NCBI GenBank assembly: GCA_937894535.1
Contig: CALBHI010000170.1
Span: forward strand, 1-9,068
DNA from: an uncultured Verrucomicrobiota bacterium
Lineage (GTDB): Bacteria; Verrucomicrobiota; Kiritimatiellia; CAIVKH01
Length of the DNA: 9,068 nucleotides
Direction: 5' to 3'
Position numbers and translations under genes: made by a program. This document shows, one piece after another, positions 4,526 through 9,068 of the stretch. A model generated the notes under the pieces. That model saw nothing but the letters and a program-made list of their open reading frames with translations, was not told where the DNA came from and searched no databases. Every line of letters starts with the position of its first letter. Position 1 is the stretch's first letter.

Positions 4526-5821
4526 TTAGGCGCGGAAGACGGGGAGCGGGGGGAAGCGGCGGCCGAGGATGGTGCGGCTGTCGGCGCGGAGGTGGTGGTC
4601 GAGCAGGGTGGCGTAGAGGGAGCGGAAGTCGGTGGTGAAGGCGAGGTCGCCGTTGACGAGGCGCGAGGGATCGAGGCTGGGGGCGGCGCCGTGGAGGCCG
4701 GGTTGGATGCCGCCGCCGAAGAGGAAACACGGCGCGGCGGCTCCGTGGTCGGTGCCGCGGCCGGCGTTTTCGCCGACGCGGCGGCCGAATTCGCTGAAGG
4801 TCAGGACAAGCACCCGTTCGAGGTTGCCCTGGCGTTTCATTTCGGCGACGAAGGCGCGCACGGCCTCGCCAAGGGTGGCGAGCAGGTTGCGGTGGGCGCC
4901 GGCCTGGTTGGCGTGGGTGTCGAAGCCGCCGAGTGAAACGTAGTAGATGCGGGTGGGCATGCCGCCGCCGATGAGTTGGGCGACGGTGCGGAGGTCGCGG
5001 CCGAGCCCGGAGGTCGGGAAGGTTTCGCGCGGGGTGAAGGTTTTACTGATGCGGCCGATCTGTTCCGAGCTGACCTGGGCATGCAGGGCGGTGCGTTCGA
5101 TGAAGTCGAGGGCGTCGATCTGCTCCGTACCTCCCCCACCCCGCAAGGTGGTGATCGAACCGCCAGCCGCTTCGTCCTCGGCGGCGGCGGCCATGCCGAG
5201 GCCGCCGAGCGGATCCTCGAACGCGACGGGGCGTTCGGGTTGGTAGCTGATGCCCTTGGGGATCTTCGCGGCGAAGGCCTGCGGGTTTTCCTTGCCGAGG
5301 TGGATGGCGACGGTCGGGTCGCTGCCGGCGCAGGCGTTGTCGAAGTAGCGGCCGAGCCAGCCGCGGTTTGAGGCGCGGTCGGCATCGACGGCGGTGTGCC
5401 AGATCTCCATCGAGCGGAAGTGCGAGCGGTTGGGATTCGGGTAGCCGACGCCCTGCACGACGGCGGCGAGGCCATCGTCGTAGAGGGAACGCACGCCGGT
5501 GAGGGCGGGATGCAGGCCGGTCTCGGCGTTGAGGGCGAGCACGTCGCGGGCGGGCACGGCGAGGGTCGGGCGGGCCTTGCGGTAGAAATCGTTGGTGTAC
5601 GGGATGACGGTGTTGAGGCCGTCGTTGCCGCCGCTGAGTTGCACGACGACGAGGATCGGTCCGTCGCGGCCGGTGACCGATTGGGTGGCGGCATCGGCGG
5701 CGGAGGCGCTGAGGGCGTTCATTGCGGAGAGCAGGAAGGTCGGGGCGGACCAGGTCATTGCGCCGCCGAGCAGGCCGGTGCGGAGGAAATCGCGGCGCGT
5801 GTAGAGGATGTCGTTCGGCAT
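4526..5821 (-). CDS. DUF1501 family protein, Tat-exported
   Basis: The 431-residue protein starts with a twin-arginine signal (TRRDFLRTG, 8-16) followed by a hydrophobic stretch and an Ala-rich region ending near residue 45, so it is probably exported folded. Family marks are VVVQLSGGNDGLNTVIPY (58-75), NPNRSHFRSMEIWHTA (129-144), LGGFDTHANQ (297-306), LTFSEFGRRVGENAGRGTDHG (340-360) and DFRSLYATLLDHHL (398-411). The SGGNDG, GFDTH, EFGRR and GTDHG positions resemble the metal and substrate sites of the alkaline phosphatase/sulfatase fold to which DUF1501 is related, but the reaction is not known. It follows the DUF1800 gene by nine bases, with TGAGGA overlapping that gene's stop codon as ribosome binding site. 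This is the usual pairing of these families. The Ala/Gly-rich insert at about 205-232 looks like a variable loop. Confidence 0.92.
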   Translation of the reverse strand: MPNDILYTRRDFLRTGLLGGAMTWSAPTFLLSAMNALSASAADAATQSVTGRDGPILVVVQLSGGNDGLNTVIPYTNDFYRKARPTLAVPARDVLALNAETGLHPALTGVRSLYDDGLAAVVQGVGYPNPNRSHFRSMEIWHTAVDADRASNRGWLGRYFDNACAGSDPTVAIHLGKENPQAFAAKIPKGISYQPERPVAFEDPLGGLGMAAAAEDEAAGGSITTLRGGGGTEQIDALDFIERTALHAQVSSEQIGRISKTFTPRETFPTSGLGRDLRTVAQLIGGGMPTRIYYVSLGGFDTHANQAGAHRNLLATLGEAVRAFVAEMKRQGNLERVLVLTFSEFGRRVGENAGRGTDHGAAAPCFLFGGGIQPGLHGAAPSLDPSRLVNGDLAFTTDFRSLYATLLDHHLRADSRTILGRRFPPLPVFRA

Positions 5822-5827
5822 GGCGGG

Positions 5828-5833
5828 TCCTCA
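5828..5833 (-). promoter_or_regulatory. Ribosome binding site of the DUF1501 gene overlapping the DUF1800 stop
   Basis: On the minus strand the stop TGA of the upstream gene is the first half of TGAGGA, six bases before the ATG at 5821. This arrangement suggests translational coupling. Confidence 0.7.
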
Positions 5834-7372
5834 GGTGAGTTGGTAGGCGGGGGTGTTGATCAGCGCGGCGAGGGCATCGCCGCAGGTGGTATCGGTCCAG
5901 CGTGCGGCGTCGGGCAATTGGTCGAGGTAGGCGGCGAACAGGGCGCGGTCGCGCTCGCGCAGGCCGGTCTGGTAGAGACGCCAGAGGAGCTGGTCGAGGG
6001 CGGTGCGTTTCGCGTGGCGGGTTTCCTCGGGGAGCAGATGTGCCCAGTCGAGCGCGGGACCGGAGGTTTCGCGCAGCCACGGGGTATCGGTGGCGGGGAG
6101 CACGATGTCCATGCCGAGCGTGCGGGCTTCGGCGAGGATGGCCTCGCGGCGGTCGAGCATGCGATCGCGGGCGCGCGCGTTGCCGCGCTGGTGGGCAAAG
6201 CGCGCACCGGCTTCGTAGCGCAGGGCGAGGCTGGCGGTGGTGATCCAGGTGATGCCGCCGTCCCAGCCTTTCACATTCGGCGGGTCGAAGAGTTGCTGGC
6301 CGAGCGACGCGAGGGTGCGTTGGACCTGGAGGGTTTCGGGCAGCGGGGCCTCGAGCACGCGCAACGTGCCGATCATCCATTGCACCGGGCTTTTCACCTG
6401 GGTGCGGAAGGCGCGGGTGCCGTAGAACGCGCGGCTCATGAAGATGGTGCGGAGCGCGGGGGCGAGGTCGTAGTTCGCGCGGCGCAGCGTCGCGGCGAGG
6501 GCGTCGACGACGGCCGGTTCGGGATTTTCGTAGGCGAAGAAGGTCCACAGTTTCGTGGCCAGCCAGCGGGCGGCCTGCGGGTGTTCGAGGATCAGGCCGA
6601 CGATGTCCTCGGCGGTGAACGCGCCTTTTTTGCCCATGAAGGATTTGCGGCCGGCGTCGAAACGCGCCGGCACGAATTCCATGGTGAAGAGGCGGCGGTT
6701 GAAACGCCAGCCGGTGAAGGCGCGTGCGGCTTCGCGGATGTCGTCTTCGGTGTAGTGCCCCTCGCCCAGCGTGAACAGTTCCATGACTTCGCGGGCGTAG
6801 TTTTCGTTCGGCGCACCTTTCGCATTTTCGATGACGTCGAGGTAGATCAGCATTGCGGGATTGCGGGTCACCGCTTCGACGAGGGTGCGCCAGTTGCCGG
6901 TGGCGTGGCGGCGGAAGGTCTGGTTCTGGAGGAACATCGCATAGGCGCTGCGCACTTTCTCGTAGCCGGTGGCGAAGTGGCCGTGAAAGAACAGCGTCAT
7001 CTTCTCCTGCAGCGGCGCGGTGGTGTAGCGCATGCGGTAGAGCCACCAGGCGCGCAGGTCGAACATCCACGACTCCTCGCGCTGGCGCAACACGCGTTGG
7101 CGGGCCTCGCGGTCGGAGTCCGAGTCGGAGCCGCGCATCTGCATCGGGCCGAGCAGTTCATCGCGGCGGGCGGTGAAAGGGTTTGCCCACACCGGCGGGG
7201 CGGCCACGCCGTCGCCGGGTGGAAGTTCGAGCAGCCACGCCACCGCGCCGTCGTGGCCGCGCTGGTACAGGGCCTCGATCTCGGCGGGGCTTCCGCCGAA
7301 GCCAGCGCGGTTCAACAGATGCGCGGCCATCTCCGGCGTCCAGCGGTCCTTCGGTAATACATCCAACGCCAT
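5831..7372 (-). CDS. DUF1800 family protein
   Basis: This 513-residue protein has the DUF1800 motifs in order: HLLNRAGFGGSPAEI (18-32), APLQEKMTLFFHGHFAT (119-135), NPAMLIYLDVIENAKG (171-186), NENYAREVMELFTLGEGHYTE (189-209), DIREAARAFTGW (211-222) and DPPNVKGWDGG (363-373). The family's biochemical function is not established. It is nearly always encoded next to a DUF1501 protein, as here, and the pair is thought to work together at or beyond the cell envelope. No signal peptide is visible, whereas the DUF1501 partner has a Tat signal, so co-export as a complex is one possibility (inference). AGGAG lies nine bases before the ATG. It is the first gene of the two-gene operon. A short SDSDSD stretch (82-87) comes from a local six-base repeat (GAGTCC/GAGTCG-like) in the DNA. 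Confidence 0.92.
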   Translation of the reverse strand: MALDVLPKDRWTPEMAAHLLNRAGFGGSPAEIEALYQRGHDGAVAWLLELPPGDGVAAPPVWANPFTARRDELLGPMQMRGSDSDSDREARQRVLRQREESWMFDLRAWWLYRMRYTTAPLQEKMTLFFHGHFATGYEKVRSAYAMFLQNQTFRRHATGNWRTLVEAVTRNPAMLIYLDVIENAKGAPNENYAREVMELFTLGEGHYTEDDIREAARAFTGWRFNRRLFTMEFVPARFDAGRKSFMGKKGAFTAEDIVGLILEHPQAARWLATKLWTFFAYENPEPAVVDALAATLRRANYDLAPALRTIFMSRAFYGTRAFRTQVKSPVQWMIGTLRVLEAPLPETLQVQRTLASLGQQLFDPPNVKGWDGGITWITTASLALRYEAGARFAHQRGNARARDRMLDRREAILAEARTLGMDIVLPATDTPWLRETSGPALDWAHLLPEETRHAKRTALDQLLWRLYQTGLRERDRALFAAYLDQLPDAARWTDTTCGDALAALINTPAYQLT

Positions 7373-7508
7373 GCCGTCGTGCTCCTGGTTCCCTACCCTA
7401 CCCCGTCAACGGAAACGGCGACAGGATATTGTCCGGCGGACTCGATTCGCCGCGGCGCACGGACGGGAAAGGTTGCGGCGGCGCGGGTGGGCGCGGTAGG
7501 CTGTGTGC
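7373..7508. other. Divergent intergenic region (DUF1800 and ceramidase-like genes)
   Basis: These 136 bp must carry upstream signals for both divergent genes. A minus-strand TTGACG lies near 7410 but has no good -10 at the right spacing. No repeat modules of the kind seen further left occur here. Confidence 0.5.
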
Positions 7509-8192
7509 ATGGCGATGGGGTGGAATGATCCGGTGATCGGGATGTATTGCGAGCGGGTTTCGGCCGGATTCTGGGCCGAGCCGCTGAACGCAGTGACCAA
7601 CCTCGCCTTCCTGCTCGCCGCGTGGATCGGGTGGCAGCAGCGAGCCGAGTTGCCCGTCGCGCAGCGCTCGCGCTTCGGCGCGGTCATGATCGCCCTCACC
7701 GCGACGATTGGGCTGGGGAGTTTTCTGTTCCACACCGTCGCCACGCGGTGGGCGATGCTGGCCGATGTCGTACCGATCGGGGTGTACATGCTGCTCGCGG
7801 TCGGGGCGATCCTGCGCCGGACGCTCGGAATGCCGCCGGTCGGGGTGGCGGTTGGTCTGTTGGTGTTCCTCGCGGCGATCCCGGGCACGCTGGTGGTGCT
7901 GCCGCCCGACCGGTTCAGCTTGTCGCAACCCTACCTGCCGGCGTTGGCCACCCTCGCCCTGTGTGCCATCGCCGCGCGGTGGAGAAATCCACCGGCCGCC
8001 CCCACCCTGCTCGCCGCCACGATCACCTTTGCCTTTTCCCTCACGTTCAGAACCCTCGACCAACCCCTCTGCTCCACCCTGCCCTTCGGCACACATTTTC
8101 TGTGGCACCTGCTGAACGCCGTATTGTTGATGCTGGTTAACTCGTTGATGATAAACATCATAAGAGAAAACAAATCGCATCGTTTTTCCTGA
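7509..8192 (+). CDS. Ceramidase-family (CREST superfamily) multi-pass membrane hydrolase
   Basis: The 227-residue protein is mostly hydrophobic, with about seven membrane segments (roughly 26-42, 57-77, 82-102, 110-130, 143-157, 166-184, 196-216). It carries the alkaline ceramidase pattern: an N-terminal YCER (13-16) and EPLNAVTNLAFL (24-35), then Ser71-x3-His75, Asp86, and His196-x3-His200. In the ACER/CREST family the three histidines hold zinc, with the serine and aspartate beside them, and the spacings match. Eukaryotic members hydrolyse ceramide to sphingosine; the substrate here could be a sphingolipid or another amide lipid. The frame opens at a GTG (7503), with ATGs at 7509 and 7515. 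I chose 7509 because GTAGG lies eight bases upstream. The gene is alone on the plus strand, convergent with mnmG. Family assignment is good, substrate unknown. Confidence 0.8.
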   Translation: MAMGWNDPVIGMYCERVSAGFWAEPLNAVTNLAFLLAAWIGWQQRAELPVAQRSRFGAVMIALTATIGLGSFLFHTVATRWAMLADVVPIGVYMLLAVGAILRRTLGMPPVGVAVGLLVFLAAIPGTLVVLPPDRFSLSQPYLPALATLALCAIAARWRNPPAAPTLLAATITFAFSLTFRTLDQPLCSTLPFGTHFLWHLLNAVLLMLVNSLMINIIRENKSHRFS

Positions 8193-8202
8193 ACAGGGAG
8201 AC

Positions 8203-8236
8203 GGAACCGCGGATGCCACGGATGGACGCGGATGGT
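8203..8236. repeat. Decamer triplet, divergent copy D
   Basis: GGAAC is followed by CGCGGATGC, CACGGATGGA and CGCGGATGGT at 8208, 8217 and 8227. It starts 11 bases after the ceramidase-like stop codon and is a diverged relative of the decamer triplets near 2010, 2250 and 2410, without the attached heptamers or REP. Confidence 0.7.
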
Positions 8237-8294
8237 GTTGGGATACCGAACGCGCCGGGGCAGAGCCGTTGGGTGCCCCCTACCCTGCCGCTGG

Positions 8295-8321
8295 TTCCCC
8301 TCCTCTTCCTCCTCTTTCTCT
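8295..8321. other. 27-base homopyrimidine tract in the convergent gap
   Basis: The plus strand is pure C/T over these 27 bases, so the minus strand is a homopurine run about 33 bases beyond the mnmG stop codon. No clear hairpin terminator is visible for either of the two converging genes between 8193 and 8353. Confidence 0.6.
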
Positions 8322-8353
8322 AGCGAAGCGGGTGGTCATCCTTCTTCGGCGGT

Positions 8354-9068
8354 TTACCCACGCATCCGCTTGATCCAGACGGACAGGATGGCGATGTCGG
8401 CGGGGTTTACGCCGGAGATGCGGGCGGCTTGGCCGAGGTTTTCCGGGCGGACGAGGGCGAGCTTGTCGCGTGATTCGCGGCGGAGTGCGGTGATGGCCTG
8501 GTAGTCGATGCCAGACGGGATCAACTCGTGTTCGCTCAGCTCGGCCTTGCGGATCCGGTCCAGTTCGCGCCGGATATAGCCGTCGTACTTGGTCATAACC
8601 TCCACCTGCTGGATCACTTCCGCATGAAGGTCCGGCCGGGTGTCCGGCATGGTAGCATACACAACTTCGGGGCGTTTCAACCACTGCTCCAGGGAGAAGC
8701 CTTCGTGAAAAACCCGGCGCAACCGCTCCAGTTCGGCCTCGATCTCGGCCATCCAGCCCGACACCCGCTGCAGGTGGGTTTCCGGGTGGATGCCCAGGGC
8801 CTGGGCGTGGTGATGCAGCCGGAACAGCGCATTGTCCTGCCGCAAGACCAGCCGGTGCTCGGCGCGGGAGGTAAACATCCGGTACGGCTCCTCGGTGCCC
8901 TTGGTCACCAGGTCATCGATCAACACCCCGATATAGGCTTCGTGGCGGCTCAACACCAGCGGCGGACGGCCCAGGGCCTTCAGCGCGGCGTTTGCCCCGG
9001 CCACGAAGCCCTGCCCGCCGGCTTCCTCATAGCCGGTGGTGCCGTTGATCTGCCCGGCTAGGAAAAGG
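8354..9068 (-). CDS. mnmG: tRNA uridine 5-carboxymethylaminomethyl modification enzyme MnmG (GidA), C-terminal part
   Basis: The frame is open to the right edge and the visible 237 residues are the C-terminal third of a protein usually about 620 residues long. With MnmE it installs the cmnm5/nm5 group on wobble uridine 34 of certain tRNAs, using FAD, in the cytoplasm. Diagnostic stretches are FLAGQINGTTGYEEAGGQG just inside the right edge, then NAALKALGRPPL, EAYIGVLIDDLVTKGTEEP and YRMFTSRAEHRLVLRQDNA. The C-terminal helical domain that contacts MnmE and tRNA follows, including MTKYDGYIRRELDRI and ending GVNPADIAILSVWIKRMRG before a TAA stop. No rsmG, mnmE or other usual neighbour is seen downstream; the next gene is convergent. 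The sequence looks intact as far as it goes. Confidence 0.97.
   Translation of the reverse strand, partial: LFLAGQINGTTGYEEAGGQGFVAGANAALKALGRPPLVLSRHEAYIGVLIDDLVTKGTEEPYRMFTSRAEHRLVLRQDNALFRLHHHAQALGIHPETHLQRVSGWMAEIEAELERLRRVFHEGFSLEQWLKRPEVVYATMPDTRPDLHAEVIQQVEVMTKYDGYIRRELDRIRKAELSEHELIPSGIDYQAITALRRESRDKLALVRPENLGQAARISGVNPADIAILSVWIKRMRG

Noticed and set aside
5396..7357. Very long plus-strand open frame spanning both DUF genes
   Set aside because: It crosses two genes with clear family motifs on the other strand; composition is that of an antisense shadow.
7400..7440. Sigma-70 promoter from TTGACG on the minus strand
   Set aside because: No acceptable -10 element occurs 16-18 bases downstream, so the match is not better than chance.
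7398..8219. Minus-strand 273-codon frame opposite the ceramidase-like gene
   Set aside because: Its product is a hydrophilic Arg/Gln/Gly-rich chain without motifs, whereas the plus frame has membrane segments and active-site residues.

Overview
The window is a GC-rich bacterial chromosome segment with six genes and an unusually dense set of intergenic repeats. Three things suggest a Verrucomicrobiota/Planctomycetota-type organism: a DUF1800/DUF1501 gene pair, a REP-associated tyrosine transposase (RAYT), and arrays of short degenerate repeats between genes. This assignment is inference, because the sequence holds no rRNA or other decisive phylogenetic marker.

Layout, left to right. Positions 1-453 (minus) hold the N-terminal 151 codons of a RAYT, running off the left edge. 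Its reading frame passes through four copies of an 18-bp repeat and through two REP-like palindromes. Positions 495-1898 (minus) encode a FAD-dependent glycerol-3-phosphate dehydrogenase (GlpD). Positions 1899-2492 contain no credible gene. They are a mosaic of repeats: GTAG-headed REP hairpins, triplets of a 10-bp unit (CACGGATGRA-like), and arrays of a 7-bp unit (ATGGNTN-like), partly organised as a 160-bp tandem duplication. Positions 2493-4298 (minus) encode a 601-residue membrane-anchored beta-propeller protein with an unrecognised C-terminal half. A further heptamer array and a perfect hairpin fill 4299-4525. Positions 4526-5821 and 5831-7372 (both minus) are a tight operon encoding a DUF1800 protein followed by a Tat-exported DUF1501 protein. 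Positions 7509-8192 (plus) encode a small multi-pass membrane protein with the active-site pattern of alkaline ceramidases. It is divergent from the DUF1800 gene and convergent with mnmG. Positions 8354-9068 (minus) hold the C-terminal third of MnmG (GidA), a tRNA-modification enzyme, cut by the right edge.

Functionally, glpD, mnmG and the ceramidase-like gene look like independent chromosomal functions; only the DUF1800-DUF1501 pair is a clear operon. The most notable feature is the repeat ecology. A RAYT gene lies within 2 kb of GTAG-headed hairpins of the kind RAYTs are known to act on. The RAYT gene itself carries REP-like palindromes in frame, one of them next to a tandem hexapeptide-encoding expansion. 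Heptamer arrays sit at gene borders and appear to have written the last codons of glpD. Most long plus-strand open frames are high-GC antisense shadows.
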